64,000 bases of DNA. It comes from Sapria himalayana (Eukaryota; Streptophyta; Magnoliopsida; Malpighiales; Rafflesiaceae). Below, piece by piece: positions 24,654 through 38,559 of the stretch (positions are counted from its first letter, which is position 1; the number at the start of each line of letters is the position of its first letter). The translations under genes were made by a program, and so were the position numbers. The stretch lies in the NCBI GenBank assembly GCA_029783825.1, contig JAREIK010003088.1, forward strand, positions 2,073,669-2,137,668. Direction: 5' to 3'. A model generated the notes under the pieces. It worked only from the letters and a program-made list of their open reading frames with translations. It was not told the origin of the DNA and made no database searches.

Positions 24654-27429
24654 TCAATCGATATGAGTATGTAACTGATCATAATTGCGTAAACGTCTGA
24701 GAATTCTAACCCATGTGCATGATACACATCTGTATATTAAGTTAATCGAGGCTTTTGTGAAGCCCATTCTTCTCATAGTGAAACAAATAGTGTCCCATTT
24801 CACCCTATCAAAAAATTTTGACAAATCTAATTTAATCATTACATTATGCCCCTTTAATTTTTTTTTAATATCTCTAATAATCTTTTTGGCCAAACATATG
24901 TTCTCCATTATTAATCTATTTTTCATGAAACCAGTCTATTCTTTTAAAATTATTTTGGGAAGAATTTGAGTTACACTGGCAAATAAGTATGTAATCCTCC
25001 CCTTTTTGGTGATTCTCCAAATTAGAAATGAGGATCATATAAAAGCTTCCCCTTTTCTTTTCCTATATTTGAACCATAGAATATAAATACTATAGCATTT
25101 AAAAGGTCCATTTTAATATGGACTACCATTCTTGAAAGAAGCTGTTATTCCATCCATCTGGACCTGATGAGCTATATTTTTTTCAAGCGGAATATTGTCA
25201 TTTTCAGCTCTTCTTTTTCCAGAAATTTCATTAGCATGCTATTATCTTCTAAAGTGATTTTATTTTCTATGTTTTGTATAAACATGTTTCCTTTGTGCAT
25301 ACTTTTTTCACACGGCTGATTTTCAAAAAAAAAAAAAAAACTTACAAAGTATTTTTGTATTTTTGTTCTTTGTCAACCCATTCCCCTTTCCAATATACTT
25401 CTTCCACTAGGAGTTTAAGCCTTGATTCAGCTTGTGCTTTGTTGAGGACACTCTTATTGTTTTCATTTTGTTTTACTTCATATTCTAATTCACATTTTAC
25501 CACTATATTCTCAGTCTCTTTTATCTTCTTATTTATATCACCAAATATATCTTTATTCCATTTTTTAACTCTTTTTTTAACCTATTCAATTTTAAGTTTA
25601 ATCTTTATGCGGGGTTACCTATTATTTCTTTCCGCCATAATTTCTCTACGAAATCCATGAAGACATGATGTAAACACCATGTATTCTAGAATTTGAAAGA
25701 ACTCACTGTAAATCTTATATATTTTATTGTGATCAATAGATGACTATGATCTAAACATGTTCTATTTAAGTGTTTCACCTCTATAGAACCATATTTCTCT
25801 AACCATTTCATATTATGTAGTACTCAATCTAGCCTGACCTATATAGTGCCTTTGTTTTTCCAATTATTGTAGCATATGAATCGCAAGCATAAGAAATTTG
25901 CCTCTATTAAACTTGATTTAGTTATAGCTTCATTGAAATGAGAATTGGCCCCTGAATTAGGATATCTTCCTCCTTTTTTTTCTTTTGCATTTCTTGTGAC
26001 ATTAAAGTCCCCCCCCCCATTACCCATGTATTATTTATTGCTGTTATATTCTTCATTTCCTTTTGTGTATTTCACATATATCACAGTTATTATTTCATTT
26101 TCTTCCTTGATTAAGCTAAAATTTATTATTTATTCTGTCTTTTAAGATTTGAATATTTATCCAACTCCTCCACATCATCCATAGCTTGCCATTGTGGTTA
26201 GAGAAGCCATTTTCAAATCCCAATATTTTCTTATATTTTCCTAATTGCTCTTTCTCCACCATTGCCCCCGCTAAAATTATTAAAGGAATTTTATAAATAT
26301 TTATCATTTTTTAGCCTATTTCTCGTGGGGAGGTTTTTAACCCTTCTTATGTTCGTGTATATATAATTTTACGTTATTGACTGATTTAGTTTGCACTCTT
26401 GTAGTGTATTTTGATTTGTATGTTTTATTTAAGTATTTTTTTTTTGTATTTCTAGATTTTTTTAGGGTGCTTAAGTCTTCTTACCTTTCCCCTTTTCATT
26501 CTCTTCCTAATTGGATAGCCATAATTTTAATCTCCAATTCCCATTCCTTATTTCCCATTTTATTTTTATATTTTTCAATATCTATATCATCTCTAGCTTG
26601 ATTATTATTCTGGCCATTTTCTTCCTCATTATCATTGAGTTGTGTATAGCTTTTTATCTCCATTTCCTCCTCCGAATCCATTTCTATAGCTATTGCCCAT
26701 CCTTCCTTTTCTCCTTTCTTTTTTGGGCAGCTAATTTCTTTATATTTTTTGTTCTTTTTGTTATTTTTGCTATTTTTAATACCAATTGCCATTGTTTTTC
26801 CTCTTCCCTTTTCTCTGCTGCCCTATCCTCTTCTCTATCCACAAATTCAATTATCTCCATTCCTTCAACATCATTGTACTGCCCCAATTCATTTAGCCCT
26901 TGTGAAGTTTTTTTCTGATATCTAACTACCTCTTTGCCTCTTCCTACTTCTTATCTCATCTCTTCTGCCTTCTATGGGCCTTCCTTCCTCTTTCTTATTA
27001 CTAAGCATTTTTCAGCGGAGTGGCCCATTTTTTTACATAAAGGGCGGTAAGGGGGAAGGTTCTCTGGAATAACCTACTACCAGAAATCTTCTTCCTCTTT
27101 GTTTCCAATCCATATACGATGAGGTATATGTTTTTGCTAATGATTACTTGAGCCACGCTCAGTCTAGCAAGCGTTGTCGTGGTCCCTTCAAGAAGAAGTT
27201 GGATTCCTACAACACTTGCTATGTAATACAGAGGATATTTATCAAAGAGGTGAATGGAGAGCATGCAGAATAGAAACCATACCTGTGCCAATGGTGATTC
27301 CTCTTTCGTTGTGAAGTTAGGCATCCATTTGAACGTTATCATTGGATATCCTTTAATATACCAGATGCCCTTAAACCATAAACAAAGAATTTTTCTCGGC
27401 AAATAGTTGAACAAGAACATGTTTATCAT
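24654..27429 (-). mobile_element. decayed L1-type LINE (ORF1, endonuclease, start of reverse transcriptase)
   Basis: Read right to left on the minus strand. ORF1 covers about 27429-27001 with a DUF4283-like segment (FKWMPNFTTKEES, IHLFDKYPLY, LARLSVAQV) and a broken zinc knuckle (LYVKKWATPLKNA, where Cys positions are lost). A Lys/Glu-rich linker follows. ORF2 endonuclease pieces are at 26307-26116 (KKILGFENGFSNHNGK) and 26027-25839 (GGDFNVTRNAKEKKGG). The reverse transcriptase has GPDG near 25150 and, at 24926-24654, KNRLIMENICLAKKIIRDI and KLDLSKFFDRVKWDT, which holds a catalytic Asp. Stops and frameshifts separate the pieces. The YxDD half of the enzyme and the 3' end are missing. Its 5' side directly borders the nonamer array. 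Confidence 0.85.
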
Positions 27430-27436
27430 CCAGAAA

Positions 27437-30400
27437 AGTTATTCTTCTTATTCATTTTATTCTTCTTATTTTTATTATTATTTTTTATTCTTATTATTAT
27501 TCTTATTATTATTCTTATAGTTCTATTCTTCAAAATAATCATATTTTTCTTTTTCTCATTTTTATTTTTCTTATTCTACTTATTATTCTTATTCTTATTC
27601 TTATTATTCTTTTTAATATTCTTATTCTACTTATTCTTCATTTTATATTTCTTTTTCTTATTCATCTTATTCTTATTTTTATTTTCATTCTTGTAAATCT
27701 TCATATTCTTTTTATTTTACTTATTCTTTTTAATCTACTAATTTTTCTAATACTTCTTATTCTTATTATTGTTCATATTCTTATTATTATTTTAATTCTT
27801 ATTATTTTTCTTATTCTTCTTATTATTTTTTTTATTATTCTTCATATTATTATTTTTCATATTCTTTTTATTCTTATTTTTTGTATTCTTTTAATTATTC
27901 TGATTCTTTTTATTTTTCTGATTTTTTTTATTCATCATCATCATCATCATCATCTTATTTTTCTTATTTTTCTTATTCTTATTATTCTTTTGTTCTTCTA
28001 TTTCTCCTATTCTTCTTATTCTTCTAATTATTCTAAGTCTTCTTATCCTTCATATTTTTTATATTCTTCTTATTTTTATTATATTTCTTATTATTCTTAT
28101 ATTTTTTATTCTACTTATTCTTCTTATTCTTATTATTCTTTTATTTGTCCTTATTCATTTTGTTATTCTTATTATTTTTTTTCTTATTATTATTTTTATT
28201 CTTCTTATTCTTCTTATTTTACATATTCTAATTATACTTATTCTTCTTCTTATTATTCTTATTATTTTTATTATTCTTATTATTTTTATTCTTCTTATTC
28301 TTTTTATTATTTTTATTCTTCTTATTCTTCTTAATCTTCTTTTTATTCTTTTTTTTTTATTTTTCTTATTCTGTATATTGTTCTTTTTCATTTTATTCTT
28401 CACATTATTTTTATTATTTTTTTTCTTCTTTTACTACACATTCTTCTTATTCATTTTATTCTTCTTATTTTTCATTTTCTTTTTATTGTTCTTACTTCTT
28501 ATATTCTTCTTCGTCTATTTCTTCTTATTCTTTATCTTCTTATTCTTGTTATTTTTCTTATTCTTTTTATTCTATTATTCGACATATTCTAATATACTTT
28601 TATTCTTCTTATTATTTTTATTATTATTCTTCTACTTCTTATTCTTTATTATTTTATATTCTTCTTATTCTTTTTAATATATATTTTTTTCATATTCTTC
28701 TTTTTATTATTTTTATTGTATTATTCTTCTTATTCTTTTTATTGTCCTTATTCTTATTATTTTTCTTATTTTTCTTATCCTTTTTATTTTTTAATTCTCC
28801 TTATTCTTCGTATTCTTCTTATTCTTCTTATTAACTTATTCTTCAAATTATTCTTATTGTTATTATTTTTAATCTTATTATTTTAAATTTTTTTATTCTT
28901 CTTATTATTCTTATTCTTCTTATTTTAATATTATTATTATATTTTTTATTCTTCTTATTCTTATTATTCTTCATATTTTACTTATTCTTCTTATTTTTCT
29001 TATTCTTCTAATTCTTTTTCTTCTTCTTATTCTTCTTATTCTTTTTTTTTTTATTTTTATTCTTCTTATTCTATATATTATTTATGTTATTCTTATTTTT
29101 CTTTTTCTTCTAATTCTTTTTATTCTACTTTTTCTTCTTTTCTTCTTATTCTTTTTACTATTATTTTTCTTTTTATTCTTTGTATTTTTAATATTCTTCA
29201 TATTCTTTATTTATACTAATTCTTCTTTTTTTCTTTTTCTTCTTATCTTCTTAATTTTATTTTTCTTATTCTTATTATTCTCCTAATTTTTTATATTTTT
29301 ATTCTTCTTATACGTCTTATTATTTTTATTCTTTTTATATTTTTTATATTTCTTATTCTTATTATTTTTTTTATTCATCTTATTCTTATTATTCTTTTTA
29401 TACTTCTTATTAATATTATTCTTTTTATATTTTTTATATTTCTTATTCTTATTATTTTTTTTATTCATCTTATTTTTTTTATTCTTTTTATACTTCTTAT
29501 TCATATTATTCTTTTTATTATTCTTTTTCTTCTTATTTTTATTATTCTTCTTATTATTTTTATTCTTAGTATTTTTCCTTCTCTTTTTATTCTTCTCATT
29601 TTATTATTTTTATTATTCTTTTTATACTTCTTATTCTACAACTTATTATTTTACTTATTCTACTTCATCTTTTTATTTTTATTATTCATCATATTCTTTT
29701 AATTAATCTTATTATTATTATTATTATTTTTTTCTTTTCTTATTTTTGTAATGTTTTTATAGTTTTTATTTTTTCTTATTCTCATTATTTTTTTCTGCTT
29801 ATTATTCTTATTCTTTTTAATTTTCGTATTATTCTTATTCTTATTATTCATCTTATTCTACTAATTTATCTTACTCTTCATATTCTTCTTATTATTTTTA
29901 TTCTTCTTATTAATCTTCTTTTTAATCATTTTTTTCTTATTCTTCTTATTTTTTTTTTCATTTTCTTTTTCTACTTAACCTTCATTTTTTTTCGTATTCT
30001 TCATAATCTTGTTCTTTTTATTTTTTTTATTGTTATTCTTTTTATTATTCTTATGTTTTTTATTCTTTATATGATTAATATTTTTTTTATTCTTTCATTT
30101 CTTTTTATTCTTCTTATTCGTATTTTTTATCTTATTTTTTATTTTCTTCTTATTCTTTATTTTCTATGTATCCTTCATATAATTCTTATTCTTCTTATAA
30201 TTTATTTCTTTTTAATTTTCTTATTATTCTTATTTTTGTTATCATTCTTATCCTACTTATAATTCTTTTCCTTCTTATCGTTCTTATCATATATATCATT
30301 CTAATTCTTTTATCCTTCTTATTCTTCTTATTTATATTATTCTTTTTATTATTTTTATATTTGTTATTTTTCTTATTTTCTTTATCCTTCTTATTATTTT

Positions 30401-33048
30401 TATTCTTATTATTTTAATTATTATTAATATTTTTTTTATTTTTTTTTATTCTTCATATTCTTGTTATTTTTCTTTGTCTTATTTTCTTCTTATTCTTAAA
30501 ATTCTTATTATTCATTTAATACTTATTATTCTACTTATTCGTCTTCTTATTATTTTTATTTTTTTTATTTTTCTTTTTATTCTTCGTATTATTCTTTTTT
30601 TTTTATATTTTTCATATTTATCTTATTCTTATTCTTTTATTTCTTTTAATTCTTTTTATTTAATTTATTCTTTTTTCCATCATATTCTTCTTATTCTTCT
30701 TAATATTCTTATTCTTCTAATTTTTTATTTTTTTTATTCCTTTTCTACTTATTCTAATTATTTTTCTTATTTTATTATACATGTTATTCATATTATTCTT
30801 CTTATTTTTCTTATTTTTTGTATTTTTTATTTTTTTTCTTATTCTTCTTATTATTCTTATTCTTTTTTTTTGTTCTTATTATTCTTATACTTCTTATACT
30901 TCTTATTCTTCTTATTCTTCTTATTTTATAATTCTTATTATTCTATTTATTCTTCTTATTCTATTTATACTTCATATTTTTTTTTTCTTCTTATTCTACT
31001 TATTCTTCTTTTTCATTTTATTTTTCTTCATTTATTATTATTATTATTATTATTCTTTTTATTCTTATTCTTATTCTTCTTCTTTTTCTTATTATTCTTT
31101 CTTATTCTTCCTATTCTTCTTCTTTTTCATTGTCTTATTATTTTTCTTTTTATTATTCGTATTATTCTTATTATTCTTATTCTTTTTCTTATTCTTATTT
31201 TTTTTTGTTATTCTTCGTATTCTTCATAATATTTTTATTAATATTATTCTTTTTATTATTATTATTATTATTATTATTTTTTATCCTTATTATTCTTGTT
31301 TTTATTATTTTGCATATTCTTATTTTTCTTATTATTATTATTTTTCATCTTTTTCTTCATATTCTTTTTAGTTAATTTATTCTTTTTTTTTTTTTCAGAT
31401 TCTTATTATTCATCTAAATCTTATTATTCTACTTATTCTACTCTTTCTACTTATTCGTCTCTTATTTTTTTTCTGATTCTATTTCTTTTTATTTTTTGTA
31501 TTCTTTCTTTTCTATTTATTCTTTATATTCTTTCTTTTCTCTTTTTTCTTTTTATTCTTCATATCTTTTTATTCTTATTTTTCTTCATATTCTTCTTATT
31601 CATCTTATTCTAATTCTTTTTATTCTTCTTATTTGTCTTATTCTTATTCTTTTTTCTTTTTTTTTTCTTAATTATCTTATTCTTCTAATTCTTCTTATTT
31701 TTCTTAATCTTATTATTATTATTTTTATTCTTATTTTTATTATTCTTATATTTATTATTTATTATTATTATTATCATCATCATAATTTTTATATAATTTT
31801 TATTATTCTTTTTTTACTTATTCTTATTATTCTTATTATTCTTCTTAATCTTATTATTATTTTATTCTTGTTATTTAAATAATTTTTATTTTTTTATTAT
31901 TCTTTTTATTCATATTATTCTTCTTATTCTTCTTACTCTTATTATTCTTTTTCTTCATTTTCTAGTTTTCTTCTTATTCTACTTTTTCTAATTATTCTTT
32001 ATATTTTATTATTCTTTTTATACTTATACTTCTTTTTCTTTCTTTTTCTTTTTCTTTTACTTATTCTTCATATTATTATTATTATTATTATTATTATTCT
32101 TCTTCTTGTTCTTATTCTTTTTATTCTTCTTACTCTTAATATTTTTCTTATTCTTTTTAGACTTATTATTCTTATTATTCTTCTTATTATTTTTCTTCAT
32201 CATCATTTTCTTATTATTTTTCTTCAACATTTTCTTTTTCTCTTTTTTTTCTTCTATTTCTGTTTCTTATTTTTCTTATCTTTCTTCTTATTATTCTTTT
32301 TTTTTATTCTTCAATTTATTCTTATTCATCTTTTTTTTATTCTTCATATTCTTTTTATTCTTTTTATTCTTTTTATACTTCTTATTTTTTTTTTTCTTTT
32401 TCTTTATATTCTTCTTATTCCTGTTATTATTCATAATTTTCTTATTCTACTTATTTTTCTTTTTCTTCTTATTCTTGTTTTTTTTTCTAATTCTTCTTAT
32501 TATTTTTATTATTCTTATTCTTTTTTTTTTCATTTTTTTCATCTTATTCATCTTATTCTTTTTCTTCTTATTATTCTTATTATTCTTATTCTTTTTAGAC
32601 TTTTTTATCTTTTTTATTCTTCTTATTCTTCATTTTCTTCTTATTCTTCTTATTCTTCTTATTCTTCTTATTTTTTTTCTTATTATTATTAATTTTCATA
32701 TTCTTCGTATTCTACTTATTCAACTTCTTTTTCTTATATTACTTATTTTTTTTATTCTTCTTATACTTCTTATGTTTCTTATTCTTTTTATTATTCGTAT
32801 TCTTCTTTTTCTTTTTATATTTTTCTTATTTTTTTTATTCTTATTATTTTTCTTATTCTTCATTTTTTTCTTTTTCTTCTTATTTTTCTTATTCTCCTTT
32901 TTCTTCTTATTCATCTTTTTTCTTTTTACTATTCATATTCATTTTATTCTTATTATTCTTTTAATTCTTCTTATTCTTCTTATTCTTCTTATTCTTCTCA
33001 TTCTTTTTATTCTTGTTATTCTTCTTTTTCTTCATATTCTTCTTATTC

Positions 33049-33080
<32 letters not shown>

Positions 33081-35037
33081 CTTATTTTTACTTTTCATTC
33101 TTATTCTTGTTATTTTTCTTATTCTTTTTTGTCTTCTTATTCTTCTTACTCTTCTTATTCTTCTTACTCTTCTTATTCTTCTTACTCATCATATTCATCT
33201 TTTTCTTCTTATTATTCTTATTATTCTTTTTCTTTTTAGACTTCTTATCAATTTTATTCTTATTATTCTACATAATTTTCATATTCTTCCTTTTCTTCTT
33301 ATACTTCTTATTTTTTTTCATATTCTTGTTATTCTTTTTATTCAACTTATTTTTTCTTATATTAATATTTTTCTTATTCTTCTTATATTTCTTATTATTC
33401 GTATTCATTTTTATTATTATTATTTTTTCTTCTTATTCTTCTTATTCTTATTATTTTTATTTTTCTACATATTCTTCTTATTCATCTTATTCTTGTTATT
33501 CGTGTTATTCTTGTTATTTTTGTTTTTTTTGTTCTTCTCATTTTTATTATTGTTCTTATTATTCTTATTTTTTTAGTCTTCATATCATTTTTATTCTTCA
33601 TATTCTTCATATTCTTCTTTTTTTTTTATTCTTGTTATTCTTCATATTTTTCTTATTCTACTTATTCTTCTTATATTACTTATTTTTCTTATTCTTCTTA
33701 TACTTCTTATTTTTCTTATTCTTTTTATTATTCTTTTTATTCTTCTTATTCTTATTTTTCTTATTATTCTTTTTATTCTTCATATTCAACTTATTCTTCT
33801 CATTCTACTTATTCTTCGTATATTACTTATTTTTCTTATTCTTTTTATTATTCGTATTATTCTTTTTATTCTTTTTATTCTTCATATTCTTCTTATTCAT
33901 ATTATTTTTGTTATTCTTGTTATTTTTATTATTCTTTTTTTTCTTCTTATTCTTATTATTGTTCTTATTCTACTAATTCTTCTTATTTTTCTCATTCTTC
34001 TTATTCTTCATATTCTTCTAATTCTTTTAATTCTTCTCATTCTTCCTATTATTATTATTATTCTTATTTTTTCTTAATTTTCTTAATTCATATTGTTCTT
34101 AATTTTATTATATTTCTTATTATTTGTATTCTTCTTATTCTTATAATTCTTTTAATTCTTCGAATTCTTCTTATTATTCTTTTTTTTTCATTTTTTTCTT
34201 CTTATTCATCATATTCTTTTTCTTCTTATTATTCTTATTATTCTTATTCTTTTTAGACTTTTTATCTTTTTTATTCTTCTTATTCTTCATTTTCTTCTTA
34301 TTCTTCTTATTTTTTTTCTTATTATTGTTAATTTTCATATTCTTCGTATTCTACTTATTCAACTTCTTTTTCTTATATTACTTATTTTTTTATTCTTCTT
34401 ATACTTCTTATGTTTCTTATTCTTTTTATTTTTCTTATTCTTCATTTTCTTTTTTTTCTTCTTATTCTTCTTATTCTCCTTTTTCTTCTTATTCATCTTT
34501 ATTCTTCTTACTATTCATATTTATTTTATTCTTATTATTCTTCTAATTCTTCTTATTCTACTTATTCTTCTCATTCTTTTTATTCTTGTTATTTTTCTTT
34601 TTCTTCATATTCTTATTATTATTATTATTATTCTTATTCTTCTTATTTCTACTTTTCATTCTTATTTCTTCTTATTTTTCTTATTCTTCTTATTCTTTTT
34701 TTTTTCTTCTTATTGTTCCATTTCTTCTTATTTTTCTTATTCTTCTTATCTTTCTAATACTTTTTATTTTTTTTATTCTTCTTATTCTTATTACTCTTTT
34801 TATTTATTTTATTCATCTTATTATTCTTATTTTTCTTATTCTTATTTTTTTTTATTTTTTTTATTCTTCTTATTTTTTTATTCTTTTTATTCTTCTAATT
34901 TTTCTTATCCTTTTTATTATTCTTATTCTTATATTTCTTATATTTTTATCCTTCTTATTTTTAATATTTTTATTATTATTCTTATTTTTCTTATTTTTCA
35001 AATACATCCCATTATTCCTATTCTTCTTATTCTTCTA

Positions 35038-35068
<31 letters not shown>

Positions 35069-35744
35069 TTCTCATTATTAATATTTTTCTTATTCATTTT
35101 ATTATTTTTATTCTTTTTATTTTTCTTATTCTTCGTATTTTCTTTTTTTTTTCTTATTTTTTTTATTCTACTTATTATTATTATTATTTTTTCTTATTCT
35201 ACTTATATGTTTTAATAATCTATTCTTCTTATCCTTCCTAGTTTTCTTTTTCTTTTTTTATTTTTTTCTTTATTTTTTTTATTCTTTTTAATACTTTTAT
35301 TATTCTTATTCTAATTATTCTTCTTATTCATCTTTTTATTATTATTTTTTCTTATTCTTCATTTTCTTCTTAATTTTCATATTTTTATTATTCTTCTTAT
35401 TATTCTAATTCTTCTTATATTTCTTATAATTCTTATTGTTCTAAATCTTATTTTTCTTTTTTTTTTTGTTATTCTTCTTATTTTTTTTTCTTATTTTTTT
35501 ATTCTTTTTATTTTTTATTCATCTTCTCATTATTTTCATTCTTTTCATTCTTCTCATTCTTTTTTATTATTCTTATTATTCCTATTATTCTCATTCTCCT
35601 TATTCTTCTTATTTTTCTTATTCTTAAATTCTTTTTATTTTCTTATTCTAATTATTCTTATTTTTTTTATTATTCTTATTCGTCATATGTTTTTTATTCT
35701 TCTTATTATTCTTAATTTTATTATTCTTTTTTTTTTTTTTTTTT
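27437..35744. repeat. giant degenerate pyrimidine-rich minisatellite (CTTCTTATT-type nonamer)
   Basis: About 8.3 kb made almost wholly of T, A and C on the + strand, with very little G. The recurrent unit is a 9-mer, CTTCTTATT, which gives long Ser-Tyr-Ser frames. It is mixed with ATT, TTATTC and CTTTTT variants and short pure ATT runs (near 31030, 32080, 33055, 35040). Degeneracy is high, so the array is old or was made by slippage with frequent errors. All long ORFs here are composition artefacts. Confidence 0.95.
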
Positions 35745-36078
35745 GGTTTCCACTTACGTAACTAATTCAATACAACATTTATAACATGAGTTAAACAATT
35801 AAACAAAAAATTATAAGCTGACAGGGAAACACATTCAATGGAGATCCTTTGTTTTTTTCCTTTCACAATTCAATGGAGGGCATAATTGAAAAAGCTATTA
35901 TTCTTATGTCATCCATTTCATCGTGTGTGGAGAGAAGGTGCTTCTCTTGAACTGTGTCATCCATTTCATCAGAGATATACATCATGGCTGTGGTAGCAGT
36001 GGAGGTCGGAGATTCACCTTCATCTTCTGGATCTATGCATGCATGATATTCTGGCAAGTGCTTGACAGAAGCTACTTG
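35745..36078. other. non-repeat island inside the nonamer array
   Basis: About 330 bp of ordinary complexity (GGTTTCCACTTACG at its left edge) bounded on both sides by the nonamer repeat. On the minus strand 36057-35863 it can be read as a 64-residue acidic peptide with EDEGESPTSTATT and two EMDD strings. I recognise no family. Two TCATCCATTTCATC units 55 bp apart make a short internal repeat. Confidence 0.5.
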
Positions 36079-36453
36079 AATATTATTCTTATTATTCTCT
36101 AATTATTTTTTCTTATTATTTTTATTCTTAATATTATTATTATTCTTTCTATTCTTCTTATTCTTCATATTCTAGTTATTGTTATTATTATTCTTATTTC
36201 TCGAATTTTTATTATTCTACGTAATTTTCTTATTCTTCTTTTTTTCTTATTTTTTTAATCTTCTTTTTATTCTTATTATTTTTTTTCTTTTTTTTTTCTT
36301 ATTCTTCTTACTATTATTATTATTATTATTATTTTTTTATTCTTATTTCTCTTCTTTCTCTTCTTCTTCTTCTAATTCTTTTTAATTATTTATATTTTTC
36401 TTATTCTTTTTATTATTCTTATTTTTCTTGTTTTTCTTATTCTTTTTTTTATT
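36079..36453. repeat. right-hand remainder of the nonamer array
   Basis: The same TTATTCTT/CTTCTTATT-type pyrimidine-rich DNA as to the left of the island, ending before GTCGACTCCG at 36470. Confidence 0.9.
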
Positions 36454-36899
36454 AATTACAATAGAAAAAGTCGACTCCGATGTTATGTTCGACACTGCTA
36501 TGTGTTGTGCATCCACGTGTCCTAGACAGTCCCACGTGGATGTTGTGAGCCGAACACTTGGCAGTAATATTATAAAATCCTGCCAATTGTAAAAAGTGGG
36601 GCATGATTTTTTTTAATAAAAAAATAATTTTTTTAAATTAAAGGGGGTGGGTCATGCGTGGTGCAACCGGACCGTGCCCAAATTCAGCCAGGGTTTTGGG
36701 GCATGGTCCCTGATTGTGCTGCTGACTGTGCTTTCGGGACAGGCAACACTTTTCTGGCCTAGCACGGCACGAGCCCAGCCTCCAGCAGGCTTGACACGGG
36801 TTCATGCATGGTTTTGGACCATGTTGTGCTTGGCCAGGCATGGCCAATTCATGCCGTGCTGGTGCTTGCCGGCTCACTTGACACATCCACACAAAATAG
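36454..36899. mobile_element. hAT-like MITE fragment and flanking dyad
   Basis: About 36645-36890 has the GCATGG/GGCACGAGCC composition of the hAT-like family and ends in TTGACACATCC, the expected right inverted repeat. A clean left end is not visible. Before it, CATCCACGTG at 36510-36519 and CACGTGGATG at 36533-36542 form a 10-bp inverted repeat. Confidence 0.5.
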
Positions 36900-37029
36900 A
36901 TATATATTTTTTACCATTTTTATTTTATGTCAATTTGAATCTTATATTTCATGGAAATATTTTATGACAAGACCGTCATTAACCAGACCTAGACCCCTTG
37001 AGACCCTCTTAATGGAGTTCTTCAAGGGT

Positions 37030-38110
37030 GATGGCTAGGATGCCGACTAGCTTGCTCACCACCTACCCTCCGACATGGTCGATAGGATAATCATGATAAC
37101 CTAGCACGACGTGGTGGTATTGACCCCCAACATGGGTCAGTTCACATTCATGTTAACCTGGGAGATAGTCAACAGCACCAGCCAGTGGACCCTAAGTGGT
37201 TCATCGTCTAGCACCACCACATCCCCCTGAAGATCTCCTTCTTCGGGTTGTGGCTCCTGAGCAGCTTTGCCTTGATAGACGAGATGCTCAGATAAAATGG
37301 CTACCACTTCGCATCAGAGGACACAACCCTCCTGTTCATGCAATGCAGTGAGGTGTAGAAAGTGTGGGATGATTTATACTTGGTGATCCGCAAAGATGAC
37401 CTAGACCTCTTAAAGGCTTTCCTCCATGACGACATGCCCAGAATCCTCATAGACCTCTAGTGGATCAAGAGGTACGTGTGCCGCTAGGACGGCATCCGAA
37501 GGGAGAGGTTGAGACTAGCCAACAAAAGCCCTATCACCCCACACACGTGCGCCACCTACCTGCATAAGGTTTTCTTTGTTTAGCAAGTATTGATGCATGG
37601 AGGATCTGGGAGCAGCTCAAAGTGGGGCCCACCATCATGCACGAGTTGCAGTGAGACCCAAACTAGTGGATGAGTCCCGAAGAAAATGAGCTGGACCATG
37701 CAAAAAGGATTTTAGGTCTCGAGAACAAATAGGAGTGGAGCCCACCAATCCGCATAAGCAGCAAAATGGTCCAGTCAGCCATGGCGCACTAGGTGAAGCG
37801 GGACATTTGGAACTTGCAAAGATGCTAGACAAATCGGGGGAGTAGCTCAGAGTGGGGCCATGAAGGAGGGAGGGGCCATGAAGGAGGGAGGTCCAGACTA
37901 GCCGCCACACATCTCCAGGAGCAAAAGACCCGGATGCATTATTTTTTATGGCCTTGTATTCTAGGCTTTTATGTGTACTCGGGAGTGGAAGACTCGGACG
38001 TACTATTTTTTGTGGCCTTATTGTATTATGAGCTTTTATATATACCCTGCACATGTAGAGATGGACCATGATGCACACATGAACTCAGTGATCTGTGTCC
38101 ATTTTTATGC
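37030..38110 (+). mobile_element. LINE 3' fragment with zinc-binding reverse-transcriptase tail
   Basis: Broken plus-strand frames read like the zf-RVT domain at the end of plant non-LTR reverse transcriptases: MGQFTFMLTWEIV, then LKISFFGLWLLSS, DEMLR, and LLFMQCSEV followed by KVWDDL. In-frame stops and shifts interrupt it. The part after 37600 is tail or unrelated DNA. Nearly all of the polymerase is absent. This is the opposite strand from the LINE at 24654-27429. Confidence 0.65.
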
Positions 38111-38559
38111 AGCATGTAGAAAGGCCAGTAGGATTCATAAGTAGCTAAAAGTGGGGGATATATGTATTCCGCGTATATTCTAGTTTATATGTATACCGTG
38201 TATAGATCAAGACTATGAGATGAACCACATCACGCATACACTTTGATATATGTATTTACTGCATTTATTCGGTGTAGAATGTAGAAACTTCCAAGAGCTC
38301 GAGGAGGAAGCATCGAGCCCCAACATATCCTCACATGGAAATCAGTTAAAGAAAAAGAATGTGAATTTTTGGAGATTAGCCGAAGTTGTAAAAATACTGT
38401 ATTTTCTACTTTTTAGCTTTATAAGTCTTCAATTTTACATGTAATCTCCCGCATAGATAGGGCAAGGATCAGATGCTTGAGGTTACATGCTACACACATG
38501 CACGATCTTATATATGCATTATGTATGTATGGTATAGCAAGTAGGTACATAGAATATGC
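38111..38559. other. non-coding DNA
   Basis: No gene or element recognised. Confidence 0.5.

Noticed and set aside
30474..33976. Very long open frames (up to 377 codons) of Phe/Leu/Ser/Tyr on +
   Set aside because: They exist only because the nonamer array lacks the bases for stop codons in some frames. The residues are pure low complexity, without a start context or any domain.
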